A stretch of DNA of 64,000 nt from Kingdonia uniflora (GCA_014058105.1 JACGCM010001929.1:248001-312000); one strand, 5' to 3'; shown: positions 20,555 through 33,124, counted from the first letter of the stretch. A program made the numbers and translations. The notes: generated by a model from the sequence alone, not told the origin.

Positions 20555-20640
20555 CAGGGTCGGCCCTCAGGGAGTGCGAGGTGTACGACCACACAGGGCC
20601 TAGGAGAAAAAGGGCCCAAATAAAAATAATAAAAAAAGTT
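20555..20640. mobile_element. hAT-like transposon end
   Basis: CAGGGTCGGCCCTCAGGG, a GTACGACCACACAGGGCC stretch and AAGGGCCCAAAT resemble terminal regions of plant hAT-like repeats from general knowledge. No matching right end or 8-bp target duplication was found, so this is a fragment at best. Confidence 0.35.
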
Positions 20641-20731
20641 TATAGCACCTCTAATGTAGACTTGGCTTAATTGCCTAATGTTTTATTATTTGAGCAAGAG
20701 GTAACGTTCAAGTCCCAACAAAAAAAAAAAA
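20641..20731 (+). mobile_element. tRNA-derived SINE with poly(A) end
   Basis: A-box-like TTGGCTTAATTG (about 20662-20673) and B-box-like CGTTCAAGTCC (20705-20715), followed within a few bases by an A-run to 20731. Spacing is right for a tRNA-type promoter. Borders are approximate. Confidence 0.5.
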
Positions 20732-20739
20732 TTAGGTCC

Positions 20740-22876
20740 CATTTGTATTTTCACATAGGCCTTACAGGTAGTTGGGCTTATGTATTTACTGGAGGCATGA
20801 TCCTGTGCAAACTTACCATGTTTAGTTAGTGAAGGCATGATAGTTAGTGAAGGCATGATCCATTGTTCTCGGCTTATGTATTTACTGGAGCCACAACTTA
20901 CGAGAGAAAAAGGTAACCAAAAGAACTCTAGCAAAACGAAGACGGTAGAAAGAGCTTTATTGCTTACTGGCGGTAGAAAGTAAGAAGCCGCTCTGCGTCT
21001 CTTAATTTGTTGTTAAACTTCTGTTAACTTGTTTATATATCTTTAGTTTATCTCAGTAGCTGGAAGGTAATCATATTTATTGCAAACATTTAAGAATGAG
21101 TGCCTAATGTTTATGGAGCTGGTAGAAGATTCTCGTTGAAGCTTGTCAACTCTAAGCACAGGTTTATTTCAGTGCCATGGCCAGGGTACGTCCTTACATG
21201 TACAAATAATGAGGAGGCAGAGTTTAGGCAAAAGGACAAGCCCGAGCCCTACCATGTTTTTGCAAGTTCACCTTATTTGCAATTATTGATATTGAGTTAT
21301 TGACACAAGTTTAGGGCAAAAAGTGGAAGTGGTCAAGTTATTGGTGATGGAGAAGGCTAGGGAAAGCGATGCGACTTCTTTGACATTGGCACATGAGTTG
21401 AACATGGGAAAACACCAACTTTAAGAGCATCATTTGCTTCACCAAATTACATATGTGAACTCTGGGGAGCAAAAACATTGTAAAATCAGTTTGTTGCCTT
21501 CTGATCATAAGGTAGTGGATCGATCCACATTACTTCCTTATCGCAATGTAGAAGCTACATTTGTTAGCTTTTAGTAACTTGCCAAACTCTGATCACCTCT
21601 TGTGCCAGAAGGCAATAATCAGACTTATGATCGAAGTGTCATGTTTGTTTAGTTTACAGCTCCAAACAAAAGAAACATGAAGCACTAGAACTAAATAAAT
21701 TTACTAGGTATAAATAAGATTACCACAGTTGTCATAATTTACATATAGGGGAAAGTGCAGAAATACAACAAAACTTCTAACACTGTCATAGATGGTCGCC
21801 TAACAATATCACACACGGGCACTTCATATATATACCTGAGGGTGACTTTGGACATGGCACATTCTATAAACAAAGATTTGCTAAGCTCCCCCCTTCTTCA
21901 TTTCATTGTCAATGCTTACCCAGTCTGTAATAACAATTAGAAAACAAAACTTAGTCATCAATATTAAAGCACTTATAATAGTAAATTTATAAAACTAATT
22001 AAGCAAATAGGAGGTTAACATCATAAGTCTTTCTATCTTTTATCTCTCTTGAGATTCAACAAAACTGTAAAAAAAAAAAAAAAAACCCAGAGATTCCTCA
22101 TGGAGCCCTCAAACCCAAAACAAGAAAAGATTCTCAGTGTAAAAGCAATGAGAAGTCACCATTTCTAGGTAGAGAGAAAATGGCTTGTGGCCCAACCAAA
22201 CATTTACATACATACACTATTAAAATTATTTGGCATCTTATAAGTAAGCTAGGATTAGAGTGTACGAATATAATGAAAATGACTCATCGATTTAGGTGAT
22301 ATTTTGGGATTCTATGATGAAAGCTTCACATCCATGTGCTTAAATTTACACATTTTGCCCCCCGAATATCTAGGGTTTTCTTTTTCAAAAGCTGGAAACA
22401 ATGCTTGGTTTGGAAGTTGAACTTTTTTATTGCAGCGCCTTTACCAAAAGAATTCACACTAATACTAAATTTGCCCCAAAACACTAAAGTGGTTTCAATC
22501 ATTTCCCTGAAAGAACCTGACCATAATTATGTGACTTTGCAAACTGCATTTGACATGCTTTACCAAAGGAAACCCAATATCTGTCTAACATAATTATGCG
22601 ATTTTCATCAATGTAGGAAACCCCTTTTTTTCTTTCTAACATAACCATGTTTCTTAATAACACAAGGGCTATTTTCCTAAGATATTGATAACAATGAGAG
22701 GAAGAAATACCAAGTTTTTGCCACTCTATTTCGCTAGATCTTTCCCCTAAGGAAACCCAAAATTTGTCTAAGGTAACTATAATTTTTTTAAACATAATTT
22801 GAGATTAAATTGACAAAGAATGGGGAGAAGAAATACTAACTTCTGATCTCTCCTGCAATTATCATCCTTTGTTGTC
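20740..22876. other. Unrecognised intergenic DNA left of the host gene
   Basis: No gene can be supported. It holds repeated GGCATGAT(C/A) and GCTTATGTATTTACTGGAG phrases (20770-20890), an open stretch of 67 codons at 21100-21303 without known features, and a poly(A) run near 22068-22085. A related pair GGAAACCCA...TGTCTAA lies about 180 bp apart (22568, 22748). Part of it may be the 3' UTR of the armadillo gene. Confidence 0.5.
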
Positions 22877-24440
22877 TCAAAATGGTAAGCTCTTGGAGGT
22901 TGAAGTAGTGGTGAGACATTTGAAATGATCAGAGGGAACAAAATCTTGAGGGAGATTAGCTCTTTTAACAATCCTTTTCATATTGTTTTGCAAACTCTGT
23001 TGAACCAATTGCTTCACTGCCTTCTTCTCATCGCTCATCATATCTTCGTCTTGCTCATCTTCTTCTAAACCCTGTTGTTGTAAATCTCTATTTGATCCAA
23101 TAATTGGGGCAGAAATTGCTCCTCCCAAACCCGCATAATTCTCCGAAACTTGTTTCCCTTTACCTACTACTCTCAAACACTCTAGTATCCTTGAAGCCCT
23201 CTTTTGTGCTAATGTGCTCCCCAAAAGGGTTAACTCTAGCAACGCCGATACAATCCCCGCTTCAACCATTGCTTGCCTATCACCATAAGCCTTATGAGCC
23301 ATTACCATAAGAATGTACGCAGATTTCTCTTGGCAACTTGACGAATCGGTCCAGTTCAACACATCAACCAAAATAGGAAACGCATCAACAGTTTCACTAA
23401 TAGATTTTCGCCCTTCACCCGTTGATACAACATTGCTTAGAATGGAGAGAACCCTCTCGCTTATATCCATGTCACCAAGTGAACTCATCAAAAAGGTAAC
23501 AAAATCGTCTTCTAAGATTTGGGTCATGTTCGCAGGGGAAATCGAGAGATTATATATTGCTCTTAATGAGTCTTGTTTAGCTTGATTACTAGTTCTATCA
23601 TCTACATTTCGAAGAACTCTTACCAATAAAGGGATCGCACCCGATGAACCAATGATCAGTTTGTTCGAATCAAGAGCACTCAAAGCAAGAAAATTTGCCA
23701 CAATCGCCTCTAAAACCGACTGATTAGATGACTCGATTAGCTTAAGCATCTTATGAATTGCTCCTGCTGTAACTATAGCTCCTTTGTTCCTACAAACAAA
23801 AAAACATAAAAGTCAAACCTTTAGATCAAACATGATAAACTAAACACATTGCCCCATCAGAAACTAGGACTACTTACATATCATTGCCGATCCCTAAATT
23901 GAGAAGAGCGTAAAGCGAAGCAATCTGGAACTCGGGATCATCCCCATCAAGCATTCCAATCAAAGGAGGGATTGCTCCAAGCATCGCCATTGTCTCCCTG
24001 GCCTCTGAATCCTCCTTCGCAAGTCTCCTCACATCAGAAGCTGCCTCCACCTTCTTCAACCCCTCTTGAAATTGCAACCTCTTTACTACCTCTTGAAACT
24101 CCTCAAACAGTTCAATCTTACTCTTCGCCTTCTCGGCCACCTCGTTCTCCGTCTCCTCCTCAACCACATTCTCCAATGTTTCAGGGTAGCTCAATAGCTC
24201 CCCTAACCTCTCTGATCCCCCATTTCTCTTCTTCAACCCCAACTCTGGTTTGGGTTTCTCTTGTGGGGGTTCGATATCGGAATCGCCTTCGAAGGGGTGA
24301 CGGGGAATACCGCAGAGCATTGCGTCTAGGAGTTTGCGGCGGAAGGTTGTGCCAGAAAATGCTGACCAGAGACGGGTGTTTCCACCATTGTTGCGGTTTA
24401 AAACTAGGGATCCAATGTTGTTTTTGTGGTATTTCGTCAT
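22877..24440 (-). CDS. Armadillo-repeat protein, plant U-box-protein-like without U-box
   Basis: Two exons (24440-23878, 23789-22877) give 491 codons without a stop. The start is the ATG at 24440 (TKYHKNNIGSLVL). A longer open frame upstream has only a TTG at 24491. After a polar, acidic N-terminus (about residues 1-130) come armadillo-type helices: AMLGAIPPLIGMLDG, QIASLYALLNLG, AGAIHKMLKLI, SSGAIPLLVRVLRN, LRAIYNLSIS, FPILVDVLNW and AGIVSALLELTLLGS. A Glu/Asp-rich stretch near 420-440 and a basic tail follow. No U-box is seen. Armadillo repeats bind proteins; partner and pathway are unknown here. It is the only intact host gene seen. Confidence 0.93.
23790..23877 (-). other. Intron of the armadillo gene
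   Basis: 88 bp. Donor GTAAGT (23877-23872), acceptor TTTGTAG (ending 23790). The splice falls inside the codon for Met in GNDMNKG and keeps the frame across an armadillo helix. Confidence 0.93.
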
Positions 24441-25110
24441 TTGTGACTCTGTTTGATGATGGGGTTGTCGAAGATTACCCACATTGCACAAAGAGAGAGT
24501 TTCAGAGTGAGAGGGAGAATAATTAGGCCCTGTTTGGGTGATGATTTAAAAGCTTCTAAGAGACGCCATTGTTGTTGCTCTGTTTTTCTCTCACTGTTTG
24601 AGAGAGAATGATTTAAAGTAGGGTTTATGTACTCCTCTTTCTTTCTCTCTCTGTATGCACTCCAGCTAACGTAATTACTATTTGCTATTTTATTTTTATT
24701 TTTATTTTTATTTTGGTACTATTTTATTAACTGACATACAGAAGAATCCTGACCGTTGATTAGTAAATTTAATGCAAATCAGAGATGTGGGAAATAATAA
24801 ATGTGGAGGAAGAGGAAGTGCATGATGAGATCCGAATTACTATTATTATGCTAAATACAGAAAAAACATGTGTTCTGAAATGGAAACCTATTTTCTGAAA
24901 TGGGCACTATGATGGATTGATGGGTGAAATCGAGATAGAAAGGGACCGGTGATGGGTGTAGACATTGGAAAATGTAGTCGTAAGTTCCACGCTGGGTGCT
25001 CAGGAAGTACAGTAGCCCTTTCTATTTGTTTAAGGCTCGGCTTACCACACAAGAAATGTTTATGATCAGAAATATTTCTTGTGATTTCGACAATTGGTAC
25101 TCATAGTCTA
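24441..25110 (-). promoter_or_regulatory. Upstream region of the armadillo gene
   Basis: Contains a probable 5' UTR with CT/GA-rich runs (24480-24515, 24640-24660) and an A/T-rich (TTTTTA)n tract at about 24690-24715. A GGCCCTGTTTGGG motif near 24526 resembles a MITE end but has no partner. No certain TATA box was chosen. Confidence 0.45.
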
Positions 25111-25119
25111 AAATGCAGC

Positions 25120-26075
25120 TCATTTAGTTTTCAAGAATGGCCGGTTAGACTAATATAATACTTAATTGGCCTCTCTAGTTTTGGAGACTTTAGGCCCATC
25201 TCTTGTTGTAATGTTATTTACAAGGTTATCACTAAGATCTTAACTGTTAGGATAATGAGACTGCTATCTCCTCTCATTAGTCCTAGCCAAATCAACCTTT
25301 ATAGAAGGAAGGGGTGTATCTGATAACCTCTTGGTTGCTCATGAATTGCTCAGAAACTACCATTGGCAAAACTCCACAACCCCTAAGTACACTACTAAAA
25401 TAGACTTGAAGAAAACTTATGACATGGTTCAATGGCAAACTGTTATTTTTACTTTGTATGCTCTTATTTTTCCCATTTTATTCATTGAATAGATTACAAA
25501 ATGCATCACAACACCTACTTATTTTGTGTCTATCCATGGTGCCGCTGAGGGGTTTTGTAGAGGTCAAAGGGGACTGAGAAAAGGGGACCCTTATCCCCCT
25601 ATCTTTTTGTCTTAGTCATGTAGTCTTTGGGCATTATATTTGATGTTAAAGCTGAAGAAGGTACCCTTAGCGCACATTACAGATGCAAGAAGACAAAGCA
25701 TGTTAATTTTGCCTTTGCAATTAACCTGCTTGTGTTTTGCAAAGGGGATGTCCTATCAGCTAAAACAATAAAAGACTGCCTCACTGAGTTTAAGGGGATC
25801 ATTGGTCCTGAAGTGAATAAAAGAAATTTTTCTCTTTATTTTTCTAGAGCAGACCAAAGCACCAAGGCCACTGCATGTACTATCCTGGAGTTTGATGAGA
25901 GAACCACTCCATTTATATAGGTATTCCTCTGGTGTCTACTAGAATCTAGGGACTGGATTGCTCTTATTGATAAAATGACTAGAAGAATCATTTCATGAAA
26001 GCACAAATTCTTATCATATGTTGGCAGATTGCAATTGCTACAGTAAAAACCCATTTATAATCATACCCTATATAG
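25120..26075 (+). mobile_element. L1-type LINE reverse transcriptase fragment
   Basis: Motifs in order across frames: FRPISCCNVIYKVITK, a SQSTFIEGRGVSDNLLVAHELL block, KIDLKKTYDMV, RGLRKGDPYPP, NLLVFCKGDVLSAKTIKDCL, ILEFDERTTPF and MTRRI...LSYVGRLQL. The catalytic FADD is read FAIN, so both aspartates are gone. Neither the endonuclease nor a poly(A) end is present. Confidence 0.88.
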
Positions 26076-26162
26076 TACCAAAGGATATAGTAATAACCTC
26101 TCTAATTAACTTCTTATTAAATATATTTTGATTGTTACCATGTAGAAAAATATGGTCTTATC

Positions 26163-26731
26163 TGTAGTGGCTTATTCTGAATCTCGAACTCAAGCCTCAT
26201 CTTCGATCATCATATGTTTACTCGACCTCATCAACATACGATTACATGGCACACTATGGAACTACAAGGTTTTACCTATCATACTCTACCTCTACATCAA
26301 CAACTCGAGTCAACAAACACTCCATCATTAATGGAGCCGTTACAAAATAGAAGGATCAGACCGTTATGCAATCAGTTCAAAGACTCATCAAATCCATATT
26401 GTAACGCCCATCAATAAGAAAAATTATGGTTGTCAAACGCTCATATTATAAGACCTATAAATAGTACAAGAGAACTACAAGTAAGGATAAGAAGCTCTAT
26501 AGGAAATTCTACCCAGAAACTCTACACAAAACTGCTCAGAGCATTCTTTATAATAACTAGCAATCATCAATAATATCTTTCTTTCTAAATTCTCTAGAGA
26601 GGTCGTGGCTTTTAACCAATTCAAAGGTTTTCCATGCTAAACCTTGCATTAACGGTTACTTTTTGCTTACTAACATTCTCATTATCATTGGTGTGAGAGA
26701 CTAAGTTCAATATAAAAATTAGGTTATTACA
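26163..26731 (+). repeat. Element C 5' LTR
   Basis: 569 bp, TGTAGTGGCT to GGTTATTACA. A TATA box TATAAATAG lies at 26456-26464 for the gag-pol transcript. The shared block, read on this strand as AGAGAGGTCGTGGCTTTTAA, begins near 26596. Confidence 0.92.
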
Positions 26732-26751
26732 TTTGGCGCCGTCTGTGGGAA
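26732..26751 (+). promoter_or_regulatory. Element C primer-binding site
   Basis: TTTGGCGCCGTCTGTGGGAA directly follows the LTR, identical to the site in B. Confidence 0.88.
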
Positions 26752-26799
26752 CAAAGCATTTAACCACATTTCTCAAAAATAGCTTATACGCTTCACATA

Positions 26800-28350
26800 A
26801 TGTCGCTTACAGACCAGAATACGCCAATTGGCACCGTACTAGCAGAATTACGCCAATTGGCACCGTACATTTGGCGTCGTACTAGCAGAATTACGGGTAC
26901 GGGCCACTCTACACTCTGAGACAGAAAGACAAGCCATTTTAGAACAACAGCTGGTAGATGTGCAAGATGCATTGAAAGTTCTGCAGGGATAGCAGATTGC
27001 AGCCCAGAAGAACAAAGACGTGCTGCCAGCTGCCTAACGAGTTTTTGTTTGGGAAAGGCTAGGACCCTGAGGCAACAGTCTGGTAGCTGACATTCAATCC
27101 AATCATAATCAACCGGGGGCTGACTTCATGCAGATACAAGGAGTCCTCCAAGAAGTTAATGGCGTTCCTGCTAAGGTCTGGCAAGTGGAGGAACCACCCA
27201 GGGAAAAAATTTGTATTCCAGCTCGTGAATGACTAAGTGAAGGGAGCGGCAATCACATTCCTCACGAGGGACGCATCCCACGCCAGACCATCACAGTTCG
27301 TCAGTACGTGACTCAAGAACATGTCAAAAAATGTATCAAAGAACTATTTGAAGCTCAGATCCAAACAGCCAAAGGCATCCACAACAGACTGCAGAAATGT
27401 CTGATTGCTCAGGAACTATTAGACGGCGAAGGTCCCACTGGTTTCTACGCCCTGAAAGTCTGAAAGTACAGGGGAACTGATCCCGTGAAACACATCCAAG
27501 AATTCCAGGATGCTTTAGGCTTGCATTCTACATTGAACCATATCTTATGCCGTCTCTTTCCTACAATCCTACAGGGCGAACCTTTGTGATGGTTCCACTC
27601 ACTGCAAGAAGAATCCATTCACACGTTCGAATAGTTGCGAGAACTTTTTGTCAAGAACAACTTATACAATAGAGATAAAGAGGAAAATTTGTATTCGTTG
27701 TTCAACCTTAAGAAGATGCCAGAGGAAAAGCTCAAAACATTCACTAAGAAGTTCTTGGAATTGGCCAGAAAGGTAGATCGACTGGATCAGAAGATTATTA
27801 TTTTGACCTTTACTAACGCTCTGTTCATGGATGTTAGGGGGAAGGAACACCTTATTCTCAACAAACCTACGACCCTGAAAGACATGATTAAAAAAGTTAA
27901 TGGATATATCGATCTGGAATGGATGGTATCGGAAAGATAGAAGCCCCAGGGGTCAACCCTAACAGCACAAAATTAATCCACAAAATAAAACTTTATTCGT
28001 ACTACAGATTATGAAGGAGACAGAAAACGGACCAAGTCTAATGACGATCGGCCTCGGAGAGGTGGTAATTTTCCGAAGCCATGTCTTCCCAAGTTAACTG
28101 TCACAATAGCCAACCTATATCCCACACTTCAAAAGAATAAATTCTTCCGCAATGCCCAGTATCTTCAACCTATCGAAAGTAGATCGTATTGCATACATCA
28201 CAAGGTCCAACATCATGACACAGAATATTGCTTCGCTTTACAGCAACTTTTGGAGTATATTTTTGTGGAAGGACGAATACATTAGTACATAGTGGACATC
28301 GAAAGTTACTAAAATGGGAGTTACAAGTTTAATACTGAGATCGTACAGAT
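26800..28350 (+). pseudogene. Element C gag
   Basis: The leader has a small duplication (26821-26905) that includes a primer-site-like ATTTGGCGTCGT. The capsid core lies at 27470-27940: VKHIQEFQDALGLHS, LFPTILQGEPL, WFHSL, ELFVKNNLYN, EEKLKTFTKKFLELARKV. A zinc finger C-x2-H-x4-H-x4-C (CIHHKVQHHDTEYC) is at about 28190-28235. Several stops and shifts. Confidence 0.85.
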
Positions 28351-28559
28351 AGAGGAAGCGGCAGAGGAAAAGTATTTATACCACATCTCCCCCAACCATT
28401 TTATCGAGACTCATACAGTTACCAGGTCGATCAGATTCAAAAGATAACAACTAGGCCAATGCCATGATTTGGCCATGGTCGATAAAGAAGCCTAGTTACT
28501 CCCCGTATATAGTTCACAACGAACAGAGATCTCCTTCAAAGATTGCGACGTTCGCCATG

Positions 28560-28960
28560 TCAACTTTCCTCATCATGACACACTCGTGATCATGTTAAAA
28601 ATGAGAAATGTCGTACTACATACAATGATGGTAGATACTAGCAGTAGTATCGAATTATTCTTCCAAAGAATGATCGATCAGATAGAGCTGACTGATAAAG
28701 TTTAGCCTAGTGACATCAATATCAGTAGTTTCAATGGCTCCAAAGAAAAACGTGTAAGAAAAATTATACTTCATATTACTGCAGGATCGACAACGGTTGA
28801 CATTGTATTTTGCGCTATAAACAACAAATCACATTATTTAGGAATCATGGGGCGCTGCTGGCTGCATAACATGCGAGCTATCCCATCGACCTATCATTTG
28901 GCGTTATGGTTTGATTGGAATGGCGGCATCTACGAAATCAAAGGCAGTCATAAGCTAGCT
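28560..28960 (+). pseudogene. Element C aspartic protease
   Basis: MMVDTSSSIELFF holds the active-site D-T-S. Then SDINISSFNGSKEKRV, a VDIVFCAINNK strand and GIMGRCWLHNMRAIPSTYH. The same order occurs in D. One stop lies at about 28706. Confidence 0.8.
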
Positions 28961-29039
28961 CGAGCTTGCAAAAATACTGCTACCATCGTGATGGAACCAC
29001 CAGCACAGCAGCTTGCATAATAATTAGAGAACACTATAG

Positions 29040-29960
29040 AGAACCAACTGCCAACTACAAAAACTATAGAATACGTTGAAATCACTGGCGACAAATGGGG
29101 TACCTACATTGGGACTCTTTTACCCATGATAGAGCGCAATGCTTTTATTCAGTTTCTAAAGAACAACATTGACGTCTTCGCATGGACATTTCATTAAATG
29201 CTTGACATTGATTCAAATTTGGCTTGCCACAAGCTTAGTTTAAAAGATAAGGCTAAGGCAGTCAAACAGAAATAGAGAACCTCAGAACCAAGGCTATGAG
29301 AAGAAGTCAATAAAGAGATCGATAAAATTATTAAAGTTGGATTTATTTGAAAAACCAATTACCCTAAATGGATTTTGAATATCGTAGCAGTCCCGAAGAA
29401 AAATGGTAAGATCGGAGTATGCGTAGATTTTACAGACTTAAATAAGCATGCTCCGAAAGATAGTTTTTCCCTTCCCATCATCAACCATCTGTTCGATTCC
29501 ACTACGGGACACAAACTCTTATCCATGATGGACGCCGCATTAGGGTACAATTAGATACCCCTATTGCCCGAAGATCAAGAAAAAATAGCTTTCATCATAG
29601 AATACAGATTGTACTATTACAAAGTTATGCCTTTCGGCCTCAAGAAAGCCAGAACTACCTATTATAGACTGACGACTCAGATGTTCAAAGATCATCTTGG
29701 GAAAATAATAGAAGTTTACATTGATGATATGCTGTGTAAAAGTCTTAACAAGCAAAACTATCTCACAGATTTACATACGACCTTTGAAATTTTTTGATCC
29801 TACAAAATAAGACTAAATCCTAACAAATGCCAATTTGGAGTCCAATCAAGTAAATTCTTGGGATATTTGACTAGCAAGCAAGGTATCGAGGCTGTCCCAG
29901 ATTGTATTCGTACTTTTTTATCCATGCCTTCCCCAAAGACAAAGAAAGACGTCCAAAAGA
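29040..29960 (+). pseudogene. Element C reverse transcriptase
   Basis: VPKKNGKIGVCVDFTDLN, LLSMMDAALGYN, YYYKVMPFGL and the catalytic VYIDDMLCK (29716-29740) are present, then a GYLTSKQGIEA thumb region. There are stops at about 29348, 29552 and 29796. The YIDD box is intact. Confidence 0.88.
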
Positions 29961-30039
29961 TAGTGGGCAAAATAGCAATAATAAATTATTTTGTTTCCAA
30001 GTCTTTCGACCTCCTACGAGAAGAGACGAAGAAAGGGAA

Positions 30040-30530
30040 AACTTAAAAGGATCCCGAGATTGAGTGGACCACAGAATGTGAAGCAACATTTCAGGAACTA
30101 AAATACTACTTGGGAAAACCACCAGTAATGAGTACACCCAAGGAAGGAGAAGAGCTTACGGTATATCTTGTATTTACTGATAACTCACTCAGCTCAATTC
30201 TCATCTGACTCGACCAAAAAATAGAAAAACTTGGCTATTGTATCAACAAGACTCTCACTCCAGCAGAAACACGGTACACTAAGATTGAAAAACTACTCTT
30301 AGTTCTCGTCTACATACCGTAGAAGTTAAAATAATACTTCCAAGCTCATTCAGTTCAAGTAATGACAAATTACCCCTTGCGCAAAATCCTATCCAAATGA
30401 GAAAAATCTAGACGAGTCCAGCAATTGTCGATTACTCTTGGGGAGCACGATATACGTTTCGAACCACGACATTCCAAAAAGGGACAAGTAGTAGCAAATT
30501 TCTTCACAGATTTTTCATTAGATGACCCTG
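30040..30530 (+). pseudogene. Element C RNase H (gypsy type)
   Basis: Segments EATFQELKYYLGKPPV, LTVYLVFTDNSLSSIL, YCINKTLTPAETRYTKIEK, YFQAHSVQVMTNYPL and GEHDIRFEPRHSKKGQVV follow the usual order. Many first-half acidic positions have changed, as expected for Tat elements that carry a second RNase H. Confidence 0.8.
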
Positions 30531-30599
30531 ATTGGGAAGAGGATAGTACTGAGATAAATGAGGAATAGCTCAAAGAGAAATCGAATTGGATATCCAAGA

Positions 30600-31180
30600 A
30601 AGGTTGGCACCTTTTAACTGACGGTTCTGCCAGACCTACTGGGTCAGGCATCATGATCGTTCTTATACGCCTTCCAATGATTTTTTTTTGAAATCAATTT
30701 AACTTAACTTCGAAGCTACCAATAATAAGACCAAGTATGAGGCACTAATCCACGGACTGGATATGGCACTAGAAATTGGTGTGCCCAAATTAGCTGTTTA
30801 CACAGACTCCTTATTAATCGTAAACCATTATATAGATAAATATCAGAAAAATGGAAAGATGATCGACTATGCAGCAACGGTAGCTGAAAGAATGAGCAGA
30901 TTTAAAAAGGCTATAATCGAACACTTACATCATAGAGAAAATAAACATTCTAACTCCCGCGCATATCTTGCTGATGTTCATGGAACGAAAGGCCGATATT
31001 TAAAGATTGAAGTAGTATCCATCCCCAGTATAAATATCATTAGTTCAAATGCCATTAATACTGGGGGTGACGAAAAGGTGGAAGACGATTGGAGATTCCC
31101 TTTCCTCACATATATCGAACCAAACAACATATTTGATGGCAAACTCCCCGAGTATTTAATAAAAGAAGACGCTTGATAAA
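30600..31180 (+). pseudogene. Element C archaeal-type RNase H (aRNH) and linker
   Basis: LLTDGSARPTGSGIMIV, NKTKYEALIHGLDMALEIG and LAVYTDSLLIVNHY carry the D, E and D positions of an RNase HI-like active site. A linker with INTGGDE and EDDW follows. The extra RNase H after the first one is a hallmark of the Tat lineage. One open run of 137 codons at 30763-31176; a frameshift is present near 30690. Confidence 0.85.
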
Positions 31181-31189
31181 CAATGCTAA

Positions 31190-32230
31190 ATGATACATCA
31201 TTGACAACAATCTCCTTTACAAAAGATAGGTTACAGGACCCTATCTCCAATATTTATTTGATAAAGAGGCCCAAGCCTTCCTGCATGATTTACACTAAGG
31301 CACTTGCGGATCCCATGCGGTGGGACGGTCTTTAGCAAATCGGGCTCTTACTTAAGGAGTCTTTTGGACTAAGATGAAAGTTTAAGCCATCAATATGCCA
31401 GCAAGTGTGATGCCTGCCAACGACATAGACCCAAAATCTAAATTCCAGCTTTAGAACTCCACTATAGCAAAGTTATCTGGCCATTTAAATGATGGGCCCT
31501 TGATTTCGTAGGAAAATTCTAAACTGTACCGGGAAGACGGATGCACCTCCTTGTAGTAACGGACTACTTTGCCAAGTGGGTAGAAGCAGTTCCTTTAAGT
31601 TGAGCAAGCGAAGATGAAGTCATCAAGTTTATATGGGAAAATATTATCATACGGTTTGGATGCCCCCACCTTATCAAAATAGATAATGGACTGCAGCTCA
31701 TTGGTTTAAAAGTTGTCGAGTTCCTCAATCAGCATAACATCATCCACTCTCCTTCAAACCCGTATTACCCACAAGGAAATGGTCAGGCCAAAACTACCAA
31801 CCATACTATAGTCGACAGAATAAAAAAACACTTGACAAAAAAGAAAGGTAATTGGGTACAAGAATTGCCATACGTGTTATGGACATACAATTACGTGATT
31901 ACGTGTTATAAGCATACCAACACCTCGAGTATCTCCTAGATGTACACTATTATTGTTAGCTTACGGTACTGAAGCCATCATCCTGACTCAATATCATCAC
32001 CCATTACGTGATCATACCATGACAGACAAAGAAAATGAGTTTTAGTTGGCATGTAACATGAACTGGATCAACGAAATAAGAGACAGATTAGTACCATCAA
32101 ACTTTAGCCAAATCATATAATAAACGAGTTCGTCACCGAGAATTCGATATTAAACATCTCGTCCTACGAGAGATCCGAAAATACATAAATGAACTAAATG
32201 CTGGGAAACTCATAAAAAATTGAGAAGGAC
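31190..32230 (+). pseudogene. Element C integrase
   Basis: The zinc-finger area (about 31260-31430) and core (31470-31880) are recognisable: WALDFVGKF, VTDYFAKWVEAV, IKIDNGLQ, NIIHSPSNPYYPQGN. The catalytic Glu is read as Lys (GQAKTTN, about 31780-31798), so the DDE triad is broken. The C-terminal part runs to about 32230. Confidence 0.85.
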
Positions 32231-33124
32231 TAATAAACGCGTAATTATGACATTTTTAATATACCCGAACATGTATTTTAGCCGTCCATTATATTTAATT
32301 TTGGGTACTTATGTACATTTGTTTGATTACAGCTATTGGAGATGGATATTTGAAACCAAGCTCTTAAAGTCAAGTAAAAGTGTCTCTAGCAGTTCATAGC
32401 ACAAAAAGTCAAAGACACAATATATTTGGTCTCAAGATTGATGAAATATATACACAAATATTCTTGGAGAATAAGATTAAAGAATATATTGCATCCAAGA
32501 TCCTTGAAGATATTTTATATTGAAGATATATGCAATAGTTTCCATGAAGAAAGATTTTTTCATCACTTAAGGGAATTATATGCAAGAATCTTAGGAGATT
32601 GGTTATAAAATTAGAAGACATTATTGTAAAAATATTCTTTACAATTTAATGTATAGTTTCTAAATTTGGGTTCCTTCTCCTATAAAAGGAACCCTCCCCC
32701 CATTGTAATTGGGCATATCATATTAGAGCAAGTTTAGAAGAAATAAAGTCATAAGTTTTATTTAATTGTCTCTTCTTCTCTTTTAGCTTAATTTTTTGTT
32801 AATGTCTTCTTTAGTTGTTAATGCGATGAAGTCCGAGATGAGCGGCTAATCTTCTAGCTATGACTAGGATGAGGCCTCTTCTTGGATGAGCAATAGTTGA
32901 TATTAATTAGCTTCTAATTAGTTTTCTCTTAGTACTTTATGATTGATAAGTTAGTGCATCATATCGAAGGCTTGACCATAGCTTCGGCTTGGTGTACGAT
33001 CTCTTACATTTTCGTACATCGTTCTTACATTAATAAAATACTTATGTTTAACCGAACTACATTAAAGTACTTTTCTACTATCTCATACAAGTACTTCTAC
33101 TATCTCATATATACAGAACACATC
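32231..33124. other. Non-coding stretch between pol and array in C
   Basis: A/T-rich with no convincing frame. Features include GATGATATTT/GAAGATATT-like phrases (32500-32550) and a TATAAAAGG-like box at 32681. It corresponds in position to the pol/antisense junction of B and D. Confidence 0.5.

Larger units (their letters stand above)
18450..20560 (+). mobile_element. Chromovirus, right part
   Basis: Continues the element seen at 3646-5965: RNase H, integrase, chromodomain, a polypurine tract and the beginning of a 3' LTR. It holds a SINE and a small fold-back. The right border of the LTR was not determined; no second copy is available for comparison. Confidence 0.8.

Noticed and set aside
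21100..21303. 67-codon frame near 21.1 kb as a host gene
   Set aside because: No recognised motif, no splice signals and no continuation; could be chance.
24441..24491. Longer N-terminus of the armadillo protein
   Set aside because: The extra 17 codons start with TTG, not ATG; the first ATG is at 24440.
23972..24526. 184-codon plus-strand frame over the armadillo gene
   Set aside because: It is the antisense shadow of exon 1, rich in Ser/Pro with no domain, while the minus-strand frame has armadillo motifs and splice sites.
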